A DNA stretch of 64,000 nucleotides from Desulfovibrio sp. JY (GTDB taxonomy: Bacteria; Desulfobacterota; Desulfovibrionia; Desulfovibrionales; Desulfovibrionaceae). A program made the position numbers and the translations under genes. Below the pieces are notes generated by a model. The model worked only from the letters and a program-made list of their open reading frames with translations. It made no database searches and was not told the DNA's origin. How positions within the stretch are numbered: the first letter of the stretch is position 1; each line of letters opens with the position of its first letter. The stretch is from NCBI GenBank assembly GCA_021730285.1, contig CP082962.1, positions 3,977,501-4,041,500 of the forward strand, written 5' to 3'. Shown here in pieces: positions 16,680 through 25,593 of the stretch.

Positions 16680-18104
16680 TCAGGCAGTCGCGGCCTTCTT
16701 GTAGGCCAGCCTCCCGGCAATCCACGTTTCGTCCACGTTGCGGTCGTCGCCCATGGCCATGACGCCGAAAAGGAGCTCGGCCGCCTCGTCGATGGTGCGC
16801 GGTCCGCTCGCGTCCGTTGCGGCCAGGGACTGACGCCAGGCCATGGCCGCCTGGCCGGCACTCCAGTCCAGGGCCACGAAATCGGCCTCCTTGCCCGGCT
16901 CGAAATTGCCGAGAAGGTCGTCGAGACACAGGGCGCGCGCCCCGCCAAGGGTGGACAGGTAGTAGGCCCGGTACGGGGAGAGCTTGTTGCGCTCGGCCTC
17001 GGCCAGATCCATCGCGCGCGGGTCGAGGGAGCCGTCGAGCAACGTCGCGTTGCACATGCCGACCTTGTAGGCCTCCTCCATCACGCGCAAAAGCGACAAG
17101 GCATTGCCGCCGCCGATGTCGCTGCCCAAAACGACTTTCACCGGATGCTCGGGGTCCATGGCCCGGCCCAGCCGGAATAAACCGCTGCCGAGAAAGAAAT
17201 TGGACAGCGGACAAAAGGCAATGGCCGCGCCGGCTGCGGAAAACCGCCGCATCTCGTCGTCCGACAGCCAGATGCCGTGCCCGGCGGTACACTTGGGCCC
17301 GAGCAGGCCGTAGCGCTCGTAGACGGCCGTGTAGTCCGGACAATCCGGGAAGAGCTCCTTGGCCACGCGGACTTCCGCCGGATTTTCCGAAATGTGGGTA
17401 TTGACCCAGCAATCGGGGAATTCCGCCTTGAGCCGGCGGCTTTGCTCCAGCATGGCCTCCGTGCAGCCCACGGCAAACCGGGGCGTAATGACGTAGAGGT
17501 TGCGCCTCTGCCGGTGATAGCGGTCGATAAGGCGCCTGGACTCGCGGTAGAAATCGCCCGAACCGACACAGCTCACTTCGGGTGCGAAGCGGTCCATACC
17601 GGTCAGCCCCGAGAGCACGCGCATGTTGCGCCGCGCGGCCTCCTCGAAAAAGGCCTCGGTCGCGGCCGGATGGCTTGTCGTAAAGGCCTGGCAGGTCGTG
17701 GTGCCGGCGGCCAGCAACGCATCGAAGAAAAGCCCGGCCGCCTTGTCGGCATAATCGCGGTCGCCGTACTTGCGTTCCTCGGGGAAAACCCGCTGTTGCA
17801 ACCAGTCGAGCAGATGCCTGCCATAGGCCCCCATCACGCGCAGCTGGGGAAAATGGACATGGCCGTCGATAAAGCCCGGCAAGAGAAGCCGGCCCGGCAA
17901 GGAGACGATCTCCACGCCTGGGTGGCGGGGCGAAACGTCCTCGAACAGGCCGAAATCGCGTATCATCCCGTTCTCGACGACCAGAAGGCCATCGCGCAGG
18001 AAACGGGCCGCCTCATGCTCCTTGCCGGCATGCTTCCAGGGATCGTCCAGGAAGTCGAAAAACATGCCGCGAATGGCGCATCGCGATGCGCCGCCTTTCT
18101 CCAT
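16680..18104 (-). CDS. guaD: Guanine deaminase
   Basis: A 474-residue zinc amidohydrolase that converts guanine to xanthine. The HxH pair is in LLPGFIDGHVHFPQ, followed by the guanine-deaminase-specific LLDWLQQRVFPEE, GTTTCQAFTT, the THISENPAE histidine and CPLSNFFLGSG. The ATG at 18104, directly after an in-frame GTG, has AGGAG about 9 bases upstream. It lies downstream of alr by 66 bases on the same strand, but no purine transporter or xanthine enzyme is nearby. Confidence 0.92.
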   Translation of the reverse strand: MEKGGASRCAIRGMFFDFLDDPWKHAGKEHEAARFLRDGLLVVENGMIRDFGLFEDVSPRHPGVEIVSLPGRLLLPGFIDGHVHFPQLRVMGAYGRHLLDWLQQRVFPEERKYGDRDYADKAAGLFFDALLAAGTTTCQAFTTSHPAATEAFFEEAARRNMRVLSGLTGMDRFAPEVSCVGSGDFYRESRRLIDRYHRQRRNLYVITPRFAVGCTEAMLEQSRRLKAEFPDCWVNTHISENPAEVRVAKELFPDCPDYTAVYERYGLLGPKCTAGHGIWLSDDEMRRFSAAGAAIAFCPLSNFFLGSGLFRLGRAMDPEHPVKVVLGSDIGGGNALSLLRVMEEAYKVGMCNATLLDGSLDPRAMDLAEAERNKLSPYRAYYLSTLGGARALCLDDLLGNFEPGKEADFVALDWSAGQAAMAWRQSLAATDASGPRTIDEAAELLFGVMAMGDDRNVDETWIAGRLAYKKAATA

Positions 18105-18170
18105 CACCGCTTTCTCCTGCGCTTTGCCGAAAGGCCACCGCGCGCCCGGTTTCGGGTACCGGACCCCGGT

Positions 18171-19292
18171 CTAGCAATACTCGCGCGGATTGAGGCCGAA
18201 CAAACAGAACACCTCGTAGGGGATCGTCTCCCACCAGGTGGCCAGGTCGTCGGCCGTAATCGTGCCCGGTCCCTCGCCGCCGAGCAGGTGGATCACATCC
18301 CCCGGCGCGGCGTCCACGCCCGTGATGTCGACGGCGGTGAGCTGCATGCACACCCGGCCGACGATGGGCACGCGCCTGCCGGCCAGACACATGTAGCCCC
18401 GGTTGGACAGTCCCCGGCTGTAGGCGTCGGCGTAGCCCGCCGCCACGATGGCCACCCGCATGTCGCGCTCGGCCGTGTAGGTCCGGCCGTAGCTGATGGA
18501 ACAGCCGCAGGCCAGGTCGTGCACCGAAACGATACGCGTCGTCGTCTCCATGGCCGGGACGAGCCCCGCGCCGAGCGGCTCGCGCGCCGTGCCCGCGAAG
18601 GGATTGACGCCGTAGAGCGCAATACCGGCCCGACGGGCCTCGAAACCAAAATTGGACGCATGGGCCAGGATGCCGGCCGAATTGCAAAGCGAGGCCTCGA
18701 AGGTCAGCCCGCCGTCGCGCAGCCCCTGGCAGATGCGGGCGAATTTGCTCCCCTGCTCGCCCACGAAATCGAAGGCATTGGGGTCGTCGGCCGTGGCCAG
18801 GTGCGAGCTGACCATGACCACTTCGATGGCCGGCATGCCCGCAAGCGTTTCCAGCAGATGCGGCACGTCGCACTCGCAAAAACCCAACCGGGCCATGCCC
18901 GTGTCGAACTTGAGCGCCACCTGGGCCTTTTTGCCCTGCCCGGCGGCCAGGGCGGCAAGCCGCGCCAGCTGGTCGAAATCATGCACGAAAGGCGTGACAT
19001 CAAAATCGAGGACCATGGCGTCGTCCTCGGGCAGGAGCGGTCCGACCAGGGACACGATGGCCCCGTCGCAGCCGCTTTGGCGAAGCGCCGCGCCCTCGGG
19101 CACGGAGCCGATGGCAAAGGCGTCGCAGCCGGCCCCGGCCAGGGCCTGGGCCGTCTCGATGAGGCCGTGGCCGTAGGCGTCGGCCTTGATGACGGCCAGG
19201 ACATGGCCGCCGAAGCTGCACAGGTGCTTGTAGTTGGCGACGATGTTATCCAGGCGCACCTTTGTGCGCAGGTAATTGTAGGCGATGGTCAT
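18171..19292 (-). CDS. alr: Alanine racemase
   Basis: Makes D-alanine for peptidoglycan. 373 residues; the PLP Lys is in VLAVIKADAYGHG near residue 36, the glycine-rich phosphate site in LCNSAGIL/RAGIALYG, and the catalytic Tyr in CSISYGRTYTAERD. The C-terminal beta domain (GRVCMQLTAVDIT) is complete. The ATG at 19292 has AAGGAG. It diverges from mutL, with 108 bases between. Confidence 0.95.
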   Translation of the reverse strand: MTIAYNYLRTKVRLDNIVANYKHLCSFGGHVLAVIKADAYGHGLIETAQALAGAGCDAFAIGSVPEGAALRQSGCDGAIVSLVGPLLPEDDAMVLDFDVTPFVHDFDQLARLAALAAGQGKKAQVALKFDTGMARLGFCECDVPHLLETLAGMPAIEVVMVSSHLATADDPNAFDFVGEQGSKFARICQGLRDGGLTFEASLCNSAGILAHASNFGFEARRAGIALYGVNPFAGTAREPLGAGLVPAMETTTRIVSVHDLACGCSISYGRTYTAERDMRVAIVAAGYADAYSRGLSNRGYMCLAGRRVPIVGRVCMQLTAVDITGVDAAPGDVIHLLGGEGPGTITADDLATWWETIPYEVFCLFGLNPREYC

Positions 19293-19400
19293 GGCGTTTC
19301 TCCTTGTCGACGCGGGCCTGGTTTCTACGCCCATCGCCGCCGCTTTTCCAGCGTTTGCGGCCCACTGGCCCTTCGCGTCGAGATGCCGTAAAAAGGAGCC

Positions 19401-21410
19401 ATGCCAAGCGCCGTCAAACACCGCACCATTCGCGTCCTGCCGCCCGAACTGCAAAACCAGATCGCCGCCGGCGAAGTGGTCGAACGCCCGGCCAGCGTTC
19501 TCAAGGAACTTGTTGAAAACAGCCTCGACGCCGGGGCGACACGCATCGAGGTCTCCATCGACGGCGGCGGCCGCACGGCCATGGTCGTGGCCGACGACGG
19601 CTGGGGCATGACGCCCGAGGAGCTGTCGCTGGCCGTCACGCGCCATGCCACGAGCAAGATCGTGTCCATGGAGGAATTGACCAGCATCGAGAGCTTCGGG
19701 TTTCGCGGCGAAGCCTTGCCGAGCATCGCCTCGGTGTCGCGCTTTACGCTGACTTCGCGCCACGAGGCGTTCGACGAAGGGGCGGTCATCCGGGTGGAGG
19801 GCGGCCGCATCGTGGAGGAAGGCCCGGCGGCCCTGGCGCGCGGCACGCGCATCGAAGTGCGCGACCTTTTCGCCGCCGTGCCGGCACGGCTCAAATTTCT
19901 CAAATCCGAGGCCGTGGAGACCAAGCGCGCCACCGAAGCCTTCAGCCGGGCGGCGCTGGCCCGGCTCGACGTGGCCTTCAAGCTCTCCGTGGGTGGCCGC
20001 ACGACGCTCCGTTTCCCCGCCAGCCAGACGCTCGCCGCGAGGCTTGGCGGTATCTGGCCGCCGGCCGTCACCGAAGGGCTCTTCGAGGTGGACTACGCCC
20101 TGGGCCCCATCCGCGTGCGGGGGCTCATCGGCAAGCCCCTTTCCGCCCAGTCCCGGGCCGACCGCATGCTTTTTTACGTCAACGGCCGGGCGGTCCAGGA
20201 CAGGCTCCTGCTTTCGGCCGTGCGCGAGGCCTACAAAGGCCGGCTGCTGTCCCGGGAATACCCGCAGGTGGCGCTTTTCCTGACGTTGCCGCCCGAGGAC
20301 CTGGACGTCAACGTGCATCCGGCCAAGACCGAGGTGCGCTTCCGCGACGAGCAGGTCGTCTTCTTAAACCTTCGCCGGGCCGTCGGGCAGGCCCTCGACA
20401 AGGCGCTGGTCCTGCGCACGGTTCCCGCGCCCGAACCCTGGGTCAAACAATCCGGCGGCGAACCGCCGAGATTCGCCTCCCGCCGCGATTTTCTCGACGA
20501 ACTCGTGCGCACCGACGCGCCGCATCCCGACGAGACCACCCCGGTCGCGCCCCAGGTACGGGAAGCCTCGCCCGGCCGTCCGATCGGCCAGGACGTCCAG
20601 GACGCCCCGCCCCCTGCCGTCACGCCCTACCAGGCCGTGGCCGACAACCGCCGCCACGGCCTGCCCGCGCCCGTGCGCCACCTGGAGCCGCCGGCCGTGG
20701 TCCGCCATGAGCGGCATCTCGCCCAGGCCGGGGAGCCCGGCGACATGACATCCGACGGCCCCGGCACGGCTGCTTTCCCCGCCGACCAGGAACGCGCCGT
20801 GCCAGACGATGCGCCGGAGATCCTGCGCGCCCGCACCCCCGAGGAACTGGAGCCGTCACTGCCGCCCGGGGTGCGCTACCTGGGCCAGTTCGCCGACACC
20901 TACCTTATTGTCGACCTTGGCCGGGAGCTGGTGCTGCTCGATCAGCACGCGGCCCACGAACGCATCATCTACGCCGCCATGGAAGCCACCGGCTCGCGCG
21001 GCGACAGCCGCCCCGTCGGCATTCCGGTGGAACTGACGCTGCACCCCGCCGAACAGACGCGGCTGCAGGAGCTCCACAACGAACTGCGCGCCGTCGGCTT
21101 CGCCCTCCAATCACCGCGCCCGGGCACGGTCGCCATCACCGGCGCGCCGCCGGGCTTAAGTCTCGGCCAGGCCAAGGAATATCTGCGCGCCGCTCTGGCC
21201 GGCCAATCCAAAACCCTGCACGATCTTTGGATTCTCATGAGCTGCAAGACGGCCATCAAGGCCGGGACCAAACTTGCCGACGACGAGGCCGTGGCCCTGC
21301 TCGCCCAGTGGTCCAAAACACCGGAGCGGGACTATTGCCCCCACGGTCGGCCGGTCACCGTGCGCTTCGGCCACCGCGAGATGGAAAAGATGTTCAAACG
21401 CGGCAAATAA
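19401..21410 (+). CDS. mutL: DNA mismatch repair protein MutL
   Basis: 669 residues. The N-terminal GHKL ATPase has ELVENSLDAGA, DDGWGM and GFRGEALPSIASV. A Pro/Ala/Asp-rich linker spans about 330-480, and the C-terminal dimerisation domain begins near 485 (VRYLGQFADTYLI, LVLLDQHAAHERI). The endonuclease motif DQHA(X)2E(X)4E is present only as DQHAAHERIIYA, lacking the second Glu, so nuclease activity is uncertain. The ATG at 19401 has AAAGGAG. mutS is not in the window. Confidence 0.95.
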   Translation: MPSAVKHRTIRVLPPELQNQIAAGEVVERPASVLKELVENSLDAGATRIEVSIDGGGRTAMVVADDGWGMTPEELSLAVTRHATSKIVSMEELTSIESFGFRGEALPSIASVSRFTLTSRHEAFDEGAVIRVEGGRIVEEGPAALARGTRIEVRDLFAAVPARLKFLKSEAVETKRATEAFSRAALARLDVAFKLSVGGRTTLRFPASQTLAARLGGIWPPAVTEGLFEVDYALGPIRVRGLIGKPLSAQSRADRMLFYVNGRAVQDRLLLSAVREAYKGRLLSREYPQVALFLTLPPEDLDVNVHPAKTEVRFRDEQVVFLNLRRAVGQALDKALVLRTVPAPEPWVKQSGGEPPRFASRRDFLDELVRTDAPHPDETTPVAPQVREASPGRPIGQDVQDAPPPAVTPYQAVADNRRHGLPAPVRHLEPPAVVRHERHLAQAGEPGDMTSDGPGTAAFPADQERAVPDDAPEILRARTPEELEPSLPPGVRYLGQFADTYLIVDLGRELVLLDQHAAHERIIYAAMEATGSRGDSRPVGIPVELTLHPAEQTRLQELHNELRAVGFALQSPRPGTVAITGAPPGLSLGQAKEYLRAALAGQSKTLHDLWILMSCKTAIKAGTKLADDEAVALLAQWSKTPERDYCPHGRPVTVRFGHREMEKMFKRGK

Positions 21411-21424
21411 TGAGAGGAAAGGCC

Positions 21425-21470
21425 CCGGGGGAGGGAACCCTTTTTTGTAAAAAAGGGTTCCCTCCCCCGG
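21425..21470. repeat. Very long perfect hairpin, family B copy 2
   Basis: A 22-base arm starting CCGGGGGAGGGAACCC and ending in six T is exactly complementary to 21449-21470 with a 2-base loop. It lies 15 bases after the mutL stop and probably terminates or protects that transcript. Confidence 0.85.
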
Positions 21471-21546
21471 ACCCCCACCCTCCCCAAAAACTTTTCAAGG
21501 GGCAGGTGTGGCTACCATCCCCCTTTTAAAAGTTTTTGAAGGGGGT

Positions 21547-21582
21547 CCAGGGGGAAACTTTTTTCAAAAAGTTTCCCCCTGG
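21547..21582. repeat. Perfect 17-bp hairpin, family B copy 3
   Basis: CCAGGGGGAAACTTTTT pairs with AAAAAGTTTCCCCCTGG around a TTC loop, just before the hisH SD (aaaaaaggag at 21597). With copy 2 it frames the mutL-hisH spacer. Confidence 0.85.
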
Positions 21583-21611
21583 CCGCCGGAGGCAACAAAA
21601 AAGGAGCGACC

Positions 21612-22241
21612 ATGCTTGCCATTTTGGACTATAAGGCCGGCAACCAGACCAGTGTGCGCCGCGCGCTGGATCACCTGGGCATCCCCTGCCGCATCACCGC
21701 CGATCCTTCGGTCATAGCCGATGCGGCGGGCATCATCTTCCCGGGTGTGGGCGCGGCCGGCCAGGCCATGCACGAGCTGACCTCGACGGGCCTGGACAAG
21801 CTTTTGGCCGAACAGGTGGCCGCCGGCAAACCGCTGCTCGGCATCTGCGTGGGCTGTCAGATCCTGCTCGACTACAGCCCGGAAAACGACACCAAGGCGC
21901 TTGGCATCGTGCCCGGCGCATGCGCCATGTTCAGCCCGTCGCTCACCGACGAGAACGGGCTGCCCATCCGCATTCCGCACATGGGCTGGAACAAGGTGGC
22001 GCTTTCCCGGCCCTGCGAGCTCTTCGACGGCATCGACCGGGAATCGGAATTCTACTTCGTGCACAGCTATTATCCCGTGCCGGAAGCCGGGTACGTCATC
22101 GGCGTCACGGAATACGGTCTGCCCTTCTGCTCGGTGCACGGCCGGAAAGGCCTTTGGGCGGTGCAGTTTCACCCGGAAAAAAGCGGCCGTCCGGGACTCC
22201 ATCTGCTGCGCAATTTCGCCGCCTACTGCCAGGAGGCCTAA
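21612..22241 (+). CDS. hisH: Imidazole glycerol phosphate synthase, glutaminase subunit
   Basis: Supplies ammonia from glutamine to HisF in histidine synthesis. 209 residues with opening [16 protein letters not shown], the nucleophile Cys in [11 protein letters not shown] and the His/Glu pair in VQFHPEKSG. The hisF start follows the stop by 3 bases. No other his genes are in the window. Confidence 0.95.
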   Translation: MLAILDYKAGNQTSVRRALDHLGIPCRITADPSVIADAAGIIFPGVGAAGQAMHELTSTGLDKLLAEQVAAGKPLLGICVGCQILLDYSPENDTKALGIVPGACAMFSPSLTDENGLPIRIPHMGWNKVALSRPCELFDGIDRESEFYFVHSYYPVPEAGYVIGVTEYGLPFCSVHGRKGLWAVQFHPEKSGRPGLHLLRNFAAYCQEA

Positions 22242-22244
22242 CCC

Positions 22245-23024
22245 ATGCTCTCCAAACGCGTCATTCCCTGCCTCGACGTTCGCGACGGCAAGCTCACCAA
22301 GGGCATCAAGTTCAAAGGCAACGTGGACATCGGCGACCCGGTGGAAACCGCCCGCCTCTACTACGAGGCCGGGGCCGACGAACTGGTTTTCTACGACATC
22401 ACGGCCTCGAGCGAAGGCCGGGGCATCATGCTCGACGTCGTGAACAAGGTGGCCAGCCAGATCTTCATCCCCTTCTCCGTGGGCGGCGGCATCTCCACGG
22501 TGGAGGACATGCGCGCGGTGCTCCTGGCCGGCGCGGAAAAAATCTCGGTCAACTCGGCGGCGGTCAAAAACCCCGACATCATCAGCCAGGGCGCGGCCGC
22601 CTTCGGCTCCCAATGCGTGGTGGTCGGCATGGACGTCAAACAGGTGCCGGTCTCCGAAAAAATCCCCTCGGGCTACGAAATCGTCATCCACGGCGGCCGC
22701 AAGCCCATGGGGCTCGACGCCATCGCCTGGGCAAAAAAAGTGGAAGCCCTCGGGGCAGGCGAAATCTGCTGCAACTCCATCGATGCCGACGGCGCCAAGA
22801 CCGGCTACGAACTGAACCTCACCCGCCTTATCGCCGAAGCCGTCACCATCCCGGTCATCGCCTCCGGCGGCGCGGGCAACCCCGACCACATGGCCGACGC
22901 CGTGACCAAAGGCAAAGCCACCGCCGCACTCATCGCCTCCATCGTCCACTACGGCGAATACACGATCAAGGAATGCAAGGACCGCATGGCCGCCCGCGGC
23001 GTGAAAGTCCGGCAGGTGTGGTAG
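22245..23024 (+). CDS. hisF: Imidazole glycerol phosphate synthase, cyclase subunit
   Basis: 259-residue TIM barrel. The catalytic Asp near the N-terminus is in IPCLDVRDG, the second in [11 protein letters not shown] region, with phosphate-binding VGGGIST and ASGGAGN. Forms a heterodimer with HisH and yields IGP plus AICAR. It ends the two-gene his operon; moaC converges from the right. Confidence 0.96.
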   Translation: MLSKRVIPCLDVRDGKLTKGIKFKGNVDIGDPVETARLYYEAGADELVFYDITASSEGRGIMLDVVNKVASQIFIPFSVGGGISTVEDMRAVLLAGAEKISVNSAAVKNPDIISQGAAAFGSQCVVVGMDVKQVPVSEKIPSGYEIVIHGGRKPMGLDAIAWAKKVEALGAGEICCNSIDADGAKTGYELNLTRLIAEAVTIPVIASGGAGNPDHMADAVTKGKATAALIASIVHYGEYTIKECKDRMAARGVKVRQVW

Positions 23025-23045
23025 GACAAGTATAAGGGGAAAAGA

Positions 23046-23076
23046 CGGCGGCCAGGGGCAAAGCCCCTGGCCGCCG
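23046..23076. terminator. Hairpin between convergent hisF and moaC
   Basis: CGGCGGCCAGGGGC pairs perfectly over 14 bp with 23063-23076 around an AAA loop. On the minus strand it is followed by TCTTTTCC, a modest T-tract, so it most likely terminates moaC; it may also stop hisF transcription. Confidence 0.6.
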
Positions 23077-23085
23077 GAAGCACGC

Positions 23086-23598
23086 TCAGTCGACGGGATA
23101 CGGACGGCCGGCGGGCCAGTCGGGCGAGACGTAGGTCCCGGACTTGCCGCCGGATTTGAAAAGCAGCTTGATTTCGCCGAGCACGATGTCCTTCTGCACG
23201 GCCTTGCACATGTCGTAGATGGTCAGCGCCGCCACGGATGCGGCGGTGAGCGCTTCCATCTCCACGCCTGTTTCGGCCGTGGTGGAGGCTTCGGCCTCGA
23301 TGCGCACGATGCAGGCGGCCGCGTCCACGGTGAAGCGGACGTCGGCAAAGGCCAGGGGCAGCGGATGGCACAGGGGAATGAGGTCGGCGGTACGCTTGGC
23401 GGCCAGGATGCCGGCGATCTTGGCCGTGGCCAGGGCGTCACCCTTGGGCAGAGCGGCCTCGGAAAGCAGATGCATGGTTTCGGGGGAAAGGCGGACCTCG
23501 CCGCCGGCGATGGCCAGGCGACGGGTCTTGGACTTGGCCCCGACATCCACCATGCGGGTGCGGCCTTCGGCGTCGATATGGGTGAAGCCTTCGCTCAT
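23086..23598 (-). CDS. moaC: Cyclic pyranopterin monophosphate synthase
   Basis: Second enzyme of molybdopterin synthesis. 170 residues with [16 protein letters not shown], the active-site [27 protein letters not shown] and the IYDMCKA motif followed by catalytic Lys. The ATG at 23598 is preferred over an upstream TTG. MoaA and the other Moco genes are not in the window. Relevance: sulfate reducers use Mo/W formate dehydrogenases. Confidence 0.95.
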   Translation of the reverse strand: MSEGFTHIDAEGRTRMVDVGAKSKTRRLAIAGGEVRLSPETMHLLSEAALPKGDALATAKIAGILAAKRTADLIPLCHPLPLAFADVRFTVDAAACIVRIEAEASTTAETGVEMEALTAASVAALTIYDMCKAVQKDIVLGEIKLLFKSGGKSGTYVSPDWPAGRPYPVD

Positions 23599-23671
23599 GG
23601 GCAAGCCTGGTTCAATCCTCGAAAAAATGTTTTCGTCAAAAATACCGGCGTATTTTCAACGCGACGCGCTT

Positions 23672-24100
23672 CTAGTCGAACTTGGGGACCTTGACCTTGT
23701 AGTCGATGCGCTTGGCTGCCGTAGCGTCCGCCTTGGCCTTGTCCTTGTCGCCGAGCCTGGCGTAGAGCATGGCCCGGTTCCCGTAGGCTTCGGCCATTTT
23801 GGGGTCGATCTCGATGGCCTTGGAGTAATCGGCCAGGGCCTGATCGGTCTCGTTTTTGGCCTCGTGGCACATGCCGCGCAGGTTGTAGACGCTGGCCAGA
23901 TTCTGCGTATCCACGGACTGACTCGAACCGCCGGCGTCGATGATGTGGCTGAAGGCCACAATCGCCTCGTCCATGTGCCCGGCCCGGGCTGCGGTCACGC
24001 CGTCACGATAGTCCTCGGTGGGACCGGCCAGGGCCGTACCGCCCAAAAGCAAGGCGCCGACAAGGGCCAGCGGCAAAAACCGGGAGAGGAATCTACCCAT
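23672..24100 (-). CDS. Exported TPR-repeat protein
   Basis: 142 residues: a signal peptide of about 25 residues (hydrophobic core then ALAGP) and two to three tetratricopeptide units, the clearest being ALADYSKAIEIDPKMAEAYGN. Probably a periplasmic scaffold of unknown partner. The start lies 2 bases after the dnaJ stop, so it is the third gene of rpoZ-dnaJ-TPR. Confidence 0.75.
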   Translation of the reverse strand: MGRFLSRFLPLALVGALLLGGTALAGPTEDYRDGVTAARAGHMDEAIVAFSHIIDAGGSSQSVDTQNLASVYNLRGMCHEAKNETDQALADYSKAIEIDPKMAEAYGNRAMLYARLGDKDKAKADATAAKRIDYKVKVPKFD

Positions 24101-24102
24101 TG

Positions 24103-25215
24103 TCAGTTCCCCATGGCCTCCTTGGCCTTTTTGAAGAAATCCTTGACCTTTTTCATAGGCTTTTGCTCGTCGAGCTTCTCGAATTCGCGCAAAAGTTCTT
24201 CCTGTTTCTTGGTCAGGCTCTTCGGGGTAACGACGGTCACCTCGACGAGCAGGTCGCCCTTACGGCTGGTGCCGGGCACGGGCAGTCCCAGCCCGCGCAT
24301 GGAAAAGACCTCGCCGCTCTGAGTGCCTTTGGGGATGTCCATGGTCTCGTTGCCGTCAAGGGTCGGCACCTCGATCTTGTGGCCAAGCGCGGCCTGGACG
24401 AAGCTGATTTCGGTGCGCAACACCAGATTCTGGCCTTCGCGCTCGAAAATCTTGTCCGGCTCGACGTGCAGGATGACGTACAGGTCGCCCGGAGGCCCCC
24501 CGTGCATGCCCAATTCGCCCTCGCCGCGAAGGCGCAGCCGGCTGCCGTCGTCCACGCCCGCCGGCACGCGCACCTTGAGCTCCCGGACTTCCCGTGTGTA
24601 TCCCTTGCCCTTGCACTGCCGGCACGGCGAGGTAATCACCTTGCCCTCGCCCCGACAGATCGGGCAGGTCACGGCGATGCGGAAAAAGCCCTGGCTCTGG
24701 ACCACCTGTCCCGTGCCGCCGCACTGCTTGCAGGTCTCGGCCGAGGTGCCGGGTTCGGCGCCGGTGCCGCTGCAGGTCTGGCATTCGACGTTTTTGGGGA
24801 TTTTGAGGGTGACTTCGGAGCCCTTGGCAGCATCGCGGAAGGTCACGGTCAGGTCATAGCGCAGGTCGTTGCCGGCCTGGGGTCTGGGGCCGCGCGCGGA
24901 ACGGCCGCCCCCGAACCCGAAGAACTCTCCGAAGATGTCGGAAAAGGCGCTGAAGACATCGTCGGTCGAGCCGAAACCGCCAAACCCGTTGCCGCCGAGC
25001 CCTTCTTGGCCGAAGCGGTCGTAACGGGCCCTGGTTTCGGCGTTGCGCAACACCTCGTAGGCCTCGGCCGCTTCCTTGAACTTGGACTCGGCCTCGGGAT
25101 CGTCGGGGTTGCGGTCGGGGTGGAACTTGAAGGCCATCTGACGATAGGCCTTCTTGATGCTCTCATCATCGGCGTCGCGTTCAACGCCTAGCACTTCGTA
25201 ATAATCCCGGGGCAT
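24103..25215 (-). CDS. dnaJ: Chaperone protein DnaJ
   Basis: 370-residue type I Hsp40. J domain with HPD ([10 protein letters not shown]), a Gly/Phe-rich segment at about 70-115, four CxxCxGxG zinc repeats ([32 protein letters not shown]) and the C-terminal substrate domains. dnaK and grpE are not adjacent. It starts 9 bases after rpoZ. Confidence 0.97.
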   Translation of the reverse strand: MPRDYYEVLGVERDADDESIKKAYRQMAFKFHPDRNPDDPEAESKFKEAAEAYEVLRNAETRARYDRFGQEGLGGNGFGGFGSTDDVFSAFSDIFGEFFGFGGGRSARGPRPQAGNDLRYDLTVTFRDAAKGSEVTLKIPKNVECQTCSGTGAEPGTSAETCKQCGGTGQVVQSQGFFRIAVTCPICRGEGKVITSPCRQCKGKGYTREVRELKVRVPAGVDDGSRLRLRGEGELGMHGGPPGDLYVILHVEPDKIFEREGQNLVLRTEISFVQAALGHKIEVPTLDGNETMDIPKGTQSGEVFSMRGLGLPVPGTSRKGDLLVEVTVVTPKSLTKKQEELLREFEKLDEQKPMKKVKDFFKKAKEAMGN

Positions 25216-25224
25216 TGTTTCCAG

Positions 25225-25449
25225 CTATTCGGTTTCAGGCAGCGTCACGCCGGCCTCATGGATGGGTTCGGCCGGCAACACCTCTCCGGCGGCAATCTCC
25301 CGAAGGGCGGTGACGATTTCCTTGTTCTTGCACTCGATCAGCGGCTCGTAGCCTTCCCGGTACTGATGCACCCGTTTGATGGCCATCTGTACGATGAGAA
25401 AGCGGTTGTTGATCTTTTCCAGGCAATCTTCAACTGTGATGCGCGCCAT
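25225..25449 (-). CDS. rpoZ: RNA polymerase omega subunit
   Basis: 74 residues with [20 protein letters not shown] and the [16 protein letters not shown] helix that contacts the beta-prime subunit. The ATG at 25449 has AAGGAG. First gene of the rpoZ-dnaJ-TPR unit. Confidence 0.93.
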   Translation of the reverse strand: MARITVEDCLEKINNRFLIVQMAIKRVHQYREGYEPLIECKNKEIVTALREIAAGEVLPAEPIHEAGVTLPETE

Positions 25450-25505
25450 GCGGTTCTCCTTGCTTGATGGTCGGGACGCCGCCTTGGCCGGCGCGGACTG
25501 TCCCC

Positions 25506-25533
25506 TTGGTAAGACGTATTCACGCCCAGTCAA
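25506..25533 (-). promoter_or_regulatory. Possible sigma-70 promoter for rpoZ-dnaJ
   Basis: TTGACT (25528-25533, minus) and TACCAA (25506-25511) with a 16-base spacer, about 57 bases before the rpoZ start. The -10 is weak. Confidence 0.3.
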
Positions 25534-25593
25534 GAGGGAGGGTCCGACCGAAGTTGTGCGCCCGGCTCATAGCATCCAACGCGAAACCGAAGT

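Noticed and set aside
17277-19391. 704-residue plus-strand ORF
   Set aside because: Lies opposite guaD and alr, both with clear motifs; no domain recognisable.
19293-20318. Upstream extension of the alanine racemase frame
   Set aside because: The open frame continues into antisense mutL; the SD-backed ATG at 19292 gives the normal Alr length.
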